Below, one piece after another: positions 34,987 through 44,020 of a stretch of 64,000 nt of DNA (position 1 is the stretch's first letter; every line of letters begins with the position of its first letter). Both the position numbers and the translations under genes were made by a program. This DNA is from Kitasatospora aureofaciens (GTDB lineage: Bacteria > Actinomycetota > Actinomycetes > Streptomycetales > Streptomycetaceae), in the NCBI RefSeq assembly GCF_019192735.1, contig NZ_JAHTKP010000010.1, positions 124,001 through 188,000 on the forward strand. Reading direction: 5' to 3'. The notes beneath the pieces are model-generated. The model worked only from the letters and a program-made list of their open reading frames with translations, had not been told where the DNA came from and searched no databases.

Positions 34987-35922
34987 CTACGAAGCCTTGC
35001 GGGGGGCCGCAGCCTTGCGGGTCGTGGTCTTCTTCGCCGTCGCGGTCTTCGAAGCAGGGGCAGGCGCGGCCTTCTTCGCCGCGGCAGCCCGCTTGCGCGG
35101 CGCGGGCTTCTCGTCGGACGCCTCCGGCTCGGAGGCGCTCCCCCGCCCGCTCTTCGCCTGCTTGAGGCTGCTGCGCAGCGCCTCCATCAGGTCGATCACG
35201 TTGTCGGGCGCCTCGCCCGGCTCCTCCTCGTGCGGGAGCTCGACGCCCTCCAGCCGGGCGGTGATCACCTGCTGCAGGGCCTGCTGGTAGTCGTCGTGGA
35301 GCTGGGAGAGGTCGAAGTCCTCGGAGAGCGTGTCCATCAGCGACCGCGCCATCTTCAGCTCCTGCGGCCGGACGGTGACGTTCTCCTCCGGTGCGATGCC
35401 GGCCGCCGGGCGGACCTCGTCGGGCCAGATGCAGGTCTGGAGCACCAGCGTGCCCTCGTGCACCCGCAGCACCGCGGGCGACTCCCGGGTGCGCAGCGCG
35501 ATCTTGGTGACGGCGATCCGGCCGGAGCCGGTGAGCGCGTCGCGCAGCAGAGCGTACGGTTTGGCGGCCGCCGTGTCGGCGACGCCCACGTAGTAGGCCT
35601 TGGAGAACATCAGCGGGTCGATCTCGCCGGCGTCGACGAAGGCCAGCACGTCGATGATCTTCTTGCTGGGCAGCGGGAGGTCGGCGAGGTCCTCGTCGGT
35701 GAGCGTGACGGTCCGGCCGTCGGGCGACTCGTAGCCCTTGGCGATCTCCGCGTACGGGACCTCTTTCTCCTCCTGCTCGCAGTACCGCTTCATCCGCACC
35801 CGCCCGCCGTCCTTCGCGTGCACCTGGTGCAGCGGGACGTCGTGCTCCTGCGTGGCGGAGTACAGGTGAACGGGGATGCTGACCAGCCCGAAGCTGATCG
35901 TCCCCTTCCAGGTGGTCTGCAT
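34987..35922 (-). CDS. ku: Bacterial Ku protein of non-homologous end joining
   Basis: A 311-residue protein starting MQTTWKGTISFGLVSIPVHL, the hallmark of bacterial Ku, with the core beta-barrel region to about residue 250. A C-terminal Lys/Ala/Pro-rich tail (about 255-311) resembles the DNA-binding extensions of many actinobacterial Ku proteins. It binds DNA ends and recruits LigD. No ligase or LigD polymerase gene is in the window. A 73-residue gene diverges from it. Confidence 0.97.
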   Translation of the reverse strand: MQTTWKGTISFGLVSIPVHLYSATQEHDVPLHQVHAKDGGRVRMKRYCEQEEKEVPYAEIAKGYESPDGRTVTLTDEDLADLPLPSKKIIDVLAFVDAGEIDPLMFSKAYYVGVADTAAAKPYALLRDALTGSGRIAVTKIALRTRESPAVLRVHEGTLVLQTCIWPDEVRPAAGIAPEENVTVRPQELKMARSLMDTLSEDFDLSQLHDDYQQALQQVITARLEGVELPHEEEPGEAPDNVIDLMEALRSSLKQAKSGRGSASEPEASDEKPAPRKRAAAAKKAAPAPASKTATAKKTTTRKAAAPRKAS

Positions 35923-36034
35923 GGGAGGCGTCCCTTCCGGAGACTTTCACTCTGCCCGGATTTGCCCGGTTCGGCCACACCGAACGGACAATGGGCCCGA
36001 GGAGGCCCAGGGAGGCCCGAGGAGGTGGGCGCGG

Positions 36035-36256
36035 ATGGCCGGCAACGGGCGGGAGCGCAGCGCGCCGCCGCCGGAACGGACGACGTACCGGGTGGTGTAC
36101 GCCGTACGCGGGGAGGCCGGGGTCCGGCGGGCGGAGGTCACGGTGGTGCCCGGGCACTCGCAGGAGAGCGACATCCCGCGGATCCTGGCCGCCCGCCTCG
36201 CCGGGCAGGCGGCAACCGGACACGAGATCGTCGTCCTGGAGCTGAACGAGGCGTGA
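36035..36256 (+). CDS. Small hypothetical protein
   Basis: A 73-residue protein: a basic N terminus (MAGNGRERSAPPPERTTY) then an alternating hydrophobic pattern (RVVYAVRGE, RRAEVTVVPG) and a helix ending HEIVVLELNEA, suggestive of a small alpha/beta fold. A GAGGAGG ribosome site precedes the ATG. It is divergent from ku with 112 bp between starts. No known family recognised. Confidence 0.7.
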   Translation: MAGNGRERSAPPPERTTYRVVYAVRGEAGVRRAEVTVVPGHSQESDIPRILAARLAGQAATGHEIVVLELNEA

Positions 36257-36376
36257 ACCCGTCCCGGAAACGCTCTGAACAACCTGGCGATGAGTCAGAT
36301 TTGAGCTTTTCGCCGGACTTTTATACCCCCTCTGACCTGGGCTTTTGCGTCCGCTGAGCGGACGGATCCGGCGACC

Positions 36377-36404
36377 TTGTTCCGATACTCGTGCGTAGTA
36401 GTTA
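36377..36404 (+). promoter_or_regulatory. Candidate housekeeping promoter of the permease gene
   Basis: TTGTTC (36377-36382) and TAGTTA (36399-36404) are 16 bp apart in a locally AT-rich segment about 90 bp before the chosen start codon. Plausible but not unique. Confidence 0.4.
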
Positions 36405-36494
36405 GGTTGCACCGCAATGCGCGGGTCCGTCCCCCACCCTCCGGCGCGACGAGCCGAGGGAATCGCCGCGCGAGGAAGGCACAGGGCACCCTTG

Positions 36495-37946
36495 ATGAGT
36501 GCGGACACCACCAAGCCGGCGGTAGCTCCCGAGATCCCCCACCAGTCCGGCGCGCCCGGACACGGGCCCGGGCACGGCGGCGACGGCCACCTGAAGGCCG
36601 GGCTCAAGAACCGCCACCTGTCGATGATCGCGATCGGCGGCGTGATCGGCGCCGGCCTGTTCGTCGGCTCCGGCGCGGGCATCGCCGCGACCGGCCCCGG
36701 CATCCTGCTCTCGTACGCGCTGGCCGGCCTGCTGGTCGTGCTGGTGATGCGGATGCTCGGCGAGATGGCCGCGGCCGACCCGCAGAGCGGCTCGTTCTCG
36801 GCGTACGCGGACCGCGCGCTCGGCCGGTGGGCCGGGTTCAGCATCGGCTGGCTGTACTGGTTCTTCTGGGTCGTGGTACTCGCGGTCGAGGCCACCGCCG
36901 GCGCGAAGATCCTCAACCACTGGATGCCCGGCGTGCCGCAGTGGGCGTTCGCGCTCATCGTGATGGCGGTGCTCACTGCCACCAACCTGACCTCGGTCTC
37001 GTCCTACGGCGAGTTCGAGTTCTGGTTCGCCGGGATCAAGGTCGTCGCGATCGCCGCGTTCCTGGTGATCGGCATCCTCGCCGTGTTCGGCCTGCTGCCC
37101 GGCACGCACGCGGTCGGCACCACCAACCTCACCGGCCACGGCGGCTTCCTGCCGCACGGCGTCGGAGCGGTGTTCACCGGCATGCTCACCGTCGTGTTCG
37201 CATTCATGGGCAGCGAGATCGTCACGCTCGCCGCCGGCGAGTCCGAGGACCCGGAGAAGGCGGTCACCAAGGCCACCAACAGCGTGATCTGGCGCATCGG
37301 CGTCTTCTACCTGGGCTCGATCCTGCTCGTCGTGACCCTGCTGCCGTGGGACTCGGCCGAGGTCAAGGCCAGCCCGTACGTGGCCGTACTGAACCACGTG
37401 GGCATCCCGCACGCGGGCCAGGTGATGGATGTGATCGTGCTGACGGCAGTCCTGTCCTGCCTCAACTCCGGGATGTACACGGCCTCCCGGATGGCCTTCT
37501 CGCTCGGGCAGCGCGGCGACGCACCCAAGGCCTTCGCGAGCGTCACCAAGCGCGGCGTGCCGCGGGTCGCGATCCTGGCGTCGGTGGTGTTCGGGTTCAT
37601 CGCCGTCTTCTTCAACTACGCCTACCCCGACACGGTGTTCGCGTTCCTGCTCAACTCCTCCGGCGCGGTCGCGCTCTTCGTCTGGCTGGTGATCTGCGGC
37701 ACCCAGCTGCGGATGCGCAAGATCATCGAGCGGGAGATGCCCGAGCGGCTGACCGTCCGGATGTGGCTGTACCCGTACCTGACCTGGACCGCGATCGGCA
37801 TGATCGGGTTCGTGATGGCGTACATGTTCACCGACGCCGACGGACGCAAGCAGATGTACCTGTCGCTGGTCGCCGCGGCGATCGTGCTCGCGGCCTCGGC
37901 CGTGGTGGGCCGACGGCGGCGGGCCGCGGTGGCGGCGGAGTCCTGA
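36495..37946 (+). CDS. gabP: Amino-acid permease, GABA-permease-like
   Basis: An APC-family transporter of 483 residues from the chosen start. A His/Gly-rich cytoplasmic leader is followed by LKNRHLSMIAIGGVIGAGLF, the conserved first helix of amino-acid permeases, and about twelve membrane segments. The conserved GEMAAADPQSGSFSAYAD loop is present. The nearest relatives by pattern are GABA or proline-specific permeases. Start choice is uncertain: the ATG at 36495 gives a leader of normal length but has a distant ribosome site, and an in-frame ATG lies at 36417. A strong hairpin follows the stop. Confidence 0.88.
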   Translation: MSADTTKPAVAPEIPHQSGAPGHGPGHGGDGHLKAGLKNRHLSMIAIGGVIGAGLFVGSGAGIAATGPGILLSYALAGLLVVLVMRMLGEMAAADPQSGSFSAYADRALGRWAGFSIGWLYWFFWVVVLAVEATAGAKILNHWMPGVPQWAFALIVMAVLTATNLTSVSSYGEFEFWFAGIKVVAIAAFLVIGILAVFGLLPGTHAVGTTNLTGHGGFLPHGVGAVFTGMLTVVFAFMGSEIVTLAAGESEDPEKAVTKATNSVIWRIGVFYLGSILLVVTLLPWDSAEVKASPYVAVLNHVGIPHAGQVMDVIVLTAVLSCLNSGMYTASRMAFSLGQRGDAPKAFASVTKRGVPRVAILASVVFGFIAVFFNYAYPDTVFAFLLNSSGAVALFVWLVICGTQLRMRKIIEREMPERLTVRMWLYPYLTWTAIGMIGFVMAYMFTDADGRKQMYLSLVAAAIVLAASAVVGRRRRAAVAAES

Positions 37947-37969
37947 CCCGTCCGCGCCGCGCCACAGTG

Positions 37970-38007
37970 CCGGGCCCGGGAGCCGTTGCGGAGGCTCCCG
38001 GGCCCGG
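37970..38007 (+). terminator. Strong hairpin terminator after the permease gene
   Basis: A 15-bp perfect stem (37970-37984 with 37993-38007) with an 8-base loop lies 24 bp after the stop. Confidence 0.75.
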
Positions 38008-38130
38008 TGCCGTTCCCGTTCGGCACCGCCGGTTGCCCGCCACTGTTTGACGCAGGCCTGTCAATGGGGATACCTCCGCGTAACGCTCCCCCTTCCCGAC
38101 GAGCGCACCCCCACCGCCCCGGGAGGCCCC

Positions 38131-39276
38131 GTGCCGATCCTCCCTGCCCCCACGTCCGCCCGGCTCCGCTTCGGCCACCGGCTACGGGACTGGCGCGAGG
38201 CCCGCGGCCTCAGCCAGGCCGAACTCGGCCGCCGGCTCGGCTACGACGACTCGCTGATCAGCCGGGTCGAGAACGCCCGCCGCTGGCCGCCACCCGGACT
38301 GCCTGCCCGGGCCGACGAACTCCTGTGCACCGGAGGTGAGTTGACGGCCCTCTGGCAACCGGTGCGGCAGGAGCGCGAACACCTCGACGCACTCGGGCCG
38401 TCGGTTGCCTCCGCCACCACCCCCGATGCCGCCACCCTCGACGTACTGAGCCACCTGCTCACCGTCTACCGCACCGCCACCACCCACATCGGCGGCGAGG
38501 AACTGACCGCCGTCCTCGAACACCACGCCCGCACCCTGGCCGACTGGCAGTCCCGGGCACCGCGCGGAACGGCCGCCCGGATCCGCACCCTCGCCGCCCG
38601 GTACGCCGAACTCGCCGGCTGGGCCCACTTCGACGGCGACCGTCCCACCCGCGCCCTCGCCTGGTACGACTGCGGGCTCACCTGGGCCCGCGCGGCCGAC
38701 GACCGGGCCGCCGTCGCCGACCTGCTCGCCCGCCAGAGCTCGGTGCACTGGTGGCGCGGCGACGCCCCGACCGCCCTCGCCCTCGCCGAGGCCGCCCGGG
38801 CCGCTGCGGGGCCTGCGCCCGGCGTCGAGGCGTGGGCCGCGATCGCGGAGGCCCACGCCCACGCCTCGTCCGGCGCGGCGTATCCGGCCTCGCAATCCCT
38901 CTCCGACGCCGAACGCCTGGCCGAGGCTGCGCTCCGCGCGGGCGAGCCCAGCCCGTGGCTCGCGCGCGCCCACCTGGTCCTCACCGTCGCCCACGGCACC
39001 TGCCATCGCGACCTCGCCCGCCACACCGGCGCCCGCACCCACGCCCGGGCGGCCGTCGCCCACCTGACCACCGCGCTCACCCAGCTCCCCCCGTCCACCC
39101 ACCCCCACGACCACGCCCTCATCAGCGCCCGCCTGGCCGCCACCCACGCCCACACCGGCCACCCCGAGGCCGCCGCCACCCTCCTGGCCCACCTCCCGCC
39201 CACCCCCACCGGCCGTACAGCCCGGGAGCAGCAGCAGGCGCGGGAGCGGCTGGCCCACTGCCCGGCGGGAGGCTGA
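38131..39276 (+). CDS. XRE-family HTH regulator with TPR-like C-terminal region
   Basis: A 381-residue protein. The N-terminal Cro/C1 HTH (about 15-65) shows LRDWREARGLSQAELGRRLG then YDDSLISRVENARRWPPPG. The rest is Ala/Arg-rich helices with the alternating pattern of TPR repeats, common in Streptomyces regulators that sense peptides or small signals. The GTG start is fixed by GGGAGG four bases upstream; the longer frame from 38047 has no site. It is a monocistronic gene ending 51 bp from the convergent beta-helix gene. Confidence 0.88.
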   Translation: MPILPAPTSARLRFGHRLRDWREARGLSQAELGRRLGYDDSLISRVENARRWPPPGLPARADELLCTGGELTALWQPVRQEREHLDALGPSVASATTPDAATLDVLSHLLTVYRTATTHIGGEELTAVLEHHARTLADWQSRAPRGTAARIRTLAARYAELAGWAHFDGDRPTRALAWYDCGLTWARAADDRAAVADLLARQSSVHWWRGDAPTALALAEAARAAAGPAPGVEAWAAIAEAHAHASSGAAYPASQSLSDAERLAEAALRAGEPSPWLARAHLVLTVAHGTCHRDLARHTGARTHARAAVAHLTTALTQLPPSTHPHDHALISARLAATHAHTGHPEAAATLLAHLPPTPTGRTAREQQQARERLAHCPAGG

Positions 39277-39327
39277 GCGCCCGGGTACGGCGGACCGCAC
39301 CCGGGAGCCCGGCCCGGCCGCGCCGGC

Positions 39328-40146
39328 TCAGTTCACGCAGCCCGCCACCGCGCCGACCGGCCGGCAGTTGTTCGGGGTGTTCCCGCTGACGTTGCTGTAG
39401 AGGAGCGACACGTGGCCACCCGAGACGTAGACGCCACCGCCGTTGGTGCCCGCGGTGTTCCCGGTGACCTGGCTGCCGACGATGTTCGTCGTACCGGCCG
39501 CGTTGAGCACGCCACCGCCCTGGTCGGACGCCGTGTTTCCCCGCACGGTGGAGTAGGCGACGTTCAGCTGCCCGGCGTTCGCGAGACCGCCGCCCTTGGT
39601 GGCGGTGTTGCTGTTGATCGTGGCGCCGTCCAGTTCGACCGTGGAGCCGGCGTCGTTGTAGATGCCTCCGCCCACGGCCGCGTGGTTGCCCGAGACGGTC
39701 GCCCCGGCCACGGTGAGCGAACCGTGGTTGTAGGCGGCACCGCCGATGTCGCCCGAACTGCCCGGGTGGCCACCGGTCAGGTTCACCTGGTCCAGGGTGA
39801 GCTTGCCGCCCGGCGCCACGAAGAACAACCGGAAGTCGGGCGTCCCCGGGGCGCCCGACCGCGCGATGGTGGCGCCGTTGGAAGCGATCCGGATGGCTCC
39901 GGTGATCGCGGGCAGCCCGTTGTTCCCGTTGTCGACGTCGACCACCGTGTACGTGCAGCCCGACTGCAGCGCGATGTCACCGCTGCCGGCCGCGTTGAAG
40001 GCGTTGATCGCGTTCCGCAGGCCGGTGACGTCCCCGCAGGAGACGAAGGTCGAGGCGGCGTGGGCCTGGACGGCGGGGACGAGGGCGAGGCCCGTGCCGA
40101 GAGCGAGGGAGCCGGCGAGACCGCCCAGGCGCAGGGTCGCTTTCAT
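39328..40146 (-). CDS. Secreted right-handed beta-helix protein
   Basis: A 272-residue protein with a Sec signal peptide (basic start, hydrophobic core, likely cut after AQA-HAA near residue 30). The body contains repeated GG(A/G)(I/V/L) strands such as GGGIYNDAGSTVELDGATIN and GGGVLNAAGTTNIVGSQV, the polymorphic-membrane-protein/beta-helix pattern. Two cysteines near the start of the mature part and two near the end (NNCRPVGAVAGCVN) could make disulfides. The family includes polysaccharide lyases and adhesins; no catalytic signature is visible. AGGAGAT supports the start. Confidence 0.85.
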   Translation of the reverse strand: MKATLRLGGLAGSLALGTGLALVPAVQAHAASTFVSCGDVTGLRNAINAFNAAGSGDIALQSGCTYTVVDVDNGNNGLPAITGAIRIASNGATIARSGAPGTPDFRLFFVAPGGKLTLDQVNLTGGHPGSSGDIGGAAYNHGSLTVAGATVSGNHAAVGGGIYNDAGSTVELDGATINSNTATKGGGLANAGQLNVAYSTVRGNTASDQGGGVLNAAGTTNIVGSQVTGNTAGTNGGGVYVSGGHVSLLYSNVSGNTPNNCRPVGAVAGCVN

Positions 40147-40310
40147 GAAGGATCTCCTTGTGGCGAGCGTGACAGCTGAGAGTGGTCGCGCCGCGGACCA
40201 GCAGGCCACAGGGTGACCGTTCGGCTACGGACCGCATTCGACGCGCGCCATCCCAGACAACCCCCCCAGCGCCCGCCACACGAAGTGCGCCGAGCGGCAC
40301 GCACGTCGAA

Positions 40311-40342
40311 GGCCCGGCCACCGCCGGTGCGGTGGCCGGGCC
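40311..40342 (-). terminator. Hairpin terminator of the protease gene
   Basis: A 13-bp perfect stem (40311-40323 with 40330-40342) with a 6-base loop lies 23 bp beyond the protease stop codon. Confidence 0.7.
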
Positions 40343-40365
40343 GTTCGTGGGTACGCGGTACGCGG

Positions 40366-41979
<1,614 letters not shown>

Positions 41980-42648
41980 ATGCCGCTCAGCCATGCCCGC
42001 CGCAACTCCCTGATCACCGGTGTCACGACGCTCGTCGTGGCGAGCGCCGCCACCGCCGCCCTCGCGATCCCGCAGAGCGGCAGCACCGCCGTGGCCGCGG
42101 TCCCCGTGGCCGCCGTGTCGGTGGACGGCAAGCCGGTCACCGCCCAGGGCCAGGCCGACAGCGCTGCCGCCGCCCAGGCGGCCGAGGCTCAGGCCGCTCA
42201 GGCGCAGGCCGCCCAGGCCCAGGCGGACGCCGCCGCTGCCGCCCAGGCGCAGGCCCAGGCCGAGGCGAAGGCCCAGGCGGACGCCAAGGCCCAGGCCGAC
42301 GCGCAGGCCGCCGCCTCCCGCTCCCAGCAGCGCCAGGACCTCAACACCGCCCCGGTCCTCTCCGGCAGCCCGCAGCAGATCGCCGCCCAGGTCGTCCCGG
42401 CCGGCCAGCTGCAGTGCTTCAGCAACATCGTGTTCCGCGAGAGCAGCTGGAACCCGCTCGCCGTCAACGCCTCCTCCGGCGCCTACGGCCTGGTCCAGGC
42501 CCTGCCCGGCTCCAAGATGGCCTCCGCCGGCTCCGACTGGCGCACCAACCCGGCCACCCAGATCAAGTGGGGCCTCGACTACATGAACTCCCGCTACGGC
42601 AGCCCCTGCGCCGCCTGGTCCTTCTGGCAGGCCCACCACTGGTACTAA
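41980..42648 (+). CDS. Secreted lytic-transglycosylase-like protein with Ala/Gln-rich stalk
   Basis: A 222-residue protein: signal peptide (MPLSHARRNSLITGVTTLVV onward), a low-complexity stalk of Ala-Gln/Ala-Glu/Ala-Asp repeats (about 55-115), then a C-terminal transglycosylase-like domain with FRESSWNPLAVN, SSGAYGLVQALPGSKM, TQIKWGLDYMNSRYGSP and the end WSFWQAHHWY. The Glu of FRESSWN is the expected catalytic acid. Family members cut or remodel peptidoglycan, for example at germination or growth tips. AAAGGA lies 11 bases before the ATG. Confidence 0.9.
   Translation: MPLSHARRNSLITGVTTLVVASAATAALAIPQSGSTAVAAVPVAAVSVDGKPVTAQGQADSAAAAQAAEAQAAQAQAAQAQADAAAAAQAQAQAEAKAQADAKAQADAQAAASRSQQRQDLNTAPVLSGSPQQIAAQVVPAGQLQCFSNIVFRESSWNPLAVNASSGAYGLVQALPGSKMASAGSDWRTNPATQIKWGLDYMNSRYGSPCAAWSFWQAHHWY
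42150..42320 (+). repeat. Degenerate CAGGCC-type repeats coding the Ala/Gln stalk
   Basis: Within the transglycosylase-like gene, about 170 bp consist of short units such as CAGGCC and GCCCAGGCG coding Ala-Gln pairs. Such repeats can change length by slippage in frame. Confidence 0.75.
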
Positions 42649-42694
42649 GCCGACCCCTTACCAAGCCGACCGGTCGGCCGGTACTGAACCCCCC

Positions 42695-42725
42695 GGGCCC
42701 GCGACGCACAGCGCGTCGCGGGCCC
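42695..42725 (+). terminator. Hairpin terminator after the transglycosylase-like gene
   Basis: A 13-bp perfect stem (42695-42707 with 42713-42725) with a 5-base loop lies 46 bp after the stop codon. Confidence 0.75.
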
Positions 42726-42880
42726 GCGCCGTTCGGATACGGCCAGGTTTCTGGCGTGGACGCGTCCGGCAGGCGGCGTGAAGATATGGCGTACGGTCGT
42801 ACGATTTGCCAGGGATTGAACGGAATTACGCGCCGTCAGGGCTTTGCCACGGTTCGCGCGCCCTTTTACGCTCCGGCGTC

Positions 42881-43897
42881 ATGCCCTCACCCCTGATCAG
42901 TGTCGTGCTCCCCGCTTACGACCAGCAGAAACAGCTGGCGGACTGTCTGGACTCGCTGCTCGGCCAGTCCTTCCGGGACGTCGAGGTGATCGTGGTCGCC
43001 GACCGCTCCCCCGAGACCCCGCAGGACCTGGTGGACGCGTTCGCGGCGCGCCACCCGCAGGTGTCGGTGCTGCACCTGGACGCGGCGGTCGGGGTCGGGG
43101 TGGCCCGGAACGCGGGGGCGGCGCGGGCGACCGGCGAGTACCTGCTGTTCCTGGACGCCGACCACGTGCTGCCGCCGGACGGGCTCCAGGCGCTCGTCGA
43201 TCGGCTCGGCGAGACCGGGCCGGTGGACGTGCTGCAGTTCGGGCACACCCGGCGGCACAACGGCCGCGACTGGCCCGGCGGGGCCGAGAAGCAGCTGGAC
43301 GGGGCCGGACCCGAGGTGGCCGGGCCGTTCGACCGGCCGGAGCTGCTGGGCGCGCCGCCGCTGATCTGGGACCGCCTGGTGCGCCGCGGCCACTGGGAGG
43401 AGCTGAAGCTCGCCTTCCCCGACGGCCGGTACGAGGAGATCCCGGCCGTGCACGCGGCGATGCTCGGCGCCCAGCGGGTGGCCGTCCTGCCGCGCGAGTG
43501 CGTGCAGCTGCGGCGCCGGGAGACGGTGCACCCGACCGGCTCGCCGGGCAGCAGCGTGTTCGACATATTCGAGCAGTACGAGCGCAGCTTCGCGCTGCTG
43601 GAGGACCAGCCGCACCTGTACGCCGTCCGCGACGCACTGTTCGTCCGGATGATCCGGCACTACCTGTTCGTCTTCGACCTCGCCGGGTGCGTGACGCGCG
43701 CCGAGCGGCCGCAGTTCTTCCACCGGGCCGCCGAGCACCACCGCCGCTTCCAGCCGCCGGGCCACCGGAAGCCGGGCGGCCGCGAGGGGGTCAAGTTCTC
43801 ACTGCTGGCCGGCGGCGCGTACCCGGCGTTCGAGGTGGCCAAGCTGTCCCACATCGCCCGCGGCACGCTCACCGGCGCCAACCGGCGGACGGGCTGA
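42881..43897 (+). CDS. Family 2 glycosyltransferase
   Basis: A 338-residue GT-A enzyme starting ISVVLPAYDQQKQLADCLDS, with VIVVADRSPE and the metal-binding DxD in LLFLDADHVLP (residues about 87-97). The C-terminal half has RRRETVHPTGSPGSS and a helical tail typical of Streptomyces CDP-glycerol or teichoic-acid-associated GT2 proteins, but without a partner domain. Donor and acceptor are not readable. The ATG has only a weak ribosome site. It is monocistronic or may run into the oxidoreductase gene 123 bp downstream. Confidence 0.85.
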   Translation: MPSPLISVVLPAYDQQKQLADCLDSLLGQSFRDVEVIVVADRSPETPQDLVDAFAARHPQVSVLHLDAAVGVGVARNAGAARATGEYLLFLDADHVLPPDGLQALVDRLGETGPVDVLQFGHTRRHNGRDWPGGAEKQLDGAGPEVAGPFDRPELLGAPPLIWDRLVRRGHWEELKLAFPDGRYEEIPAVHAAMLGAQRVAVLPRECVQLRRRETVHPTGSPGSSVFDIFEQYERSFALLEDQPHLYAVRDALFVRMIRHYLFVFDLAGCVTRAERPQFFHRAAEHHRRFQPPGHRKPGGREGVKFSLLAGGAYPAFEVAKLSHIARGTLTGANRRTG

Positions 43898-44020
43898 TCC
43901 TCGCGGAGCGGGCCGGACACCACCCCGTCGGCGGAACCCCCGGAGTGGCCGACTCCCGGACGGTCCGTCGAGCTGCCATGATCGGCCGGACCCGTCGCCG
44001 CACTGCCCCGGAGGTCCCCG

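Noticed and set aside
38047..38130. Upstream in-frame start for the HTH/TPR regulator
   Set aside because: The GTG at 38131 has an ideal GGGAGG site. The upstream extension has none and is unlike the family.
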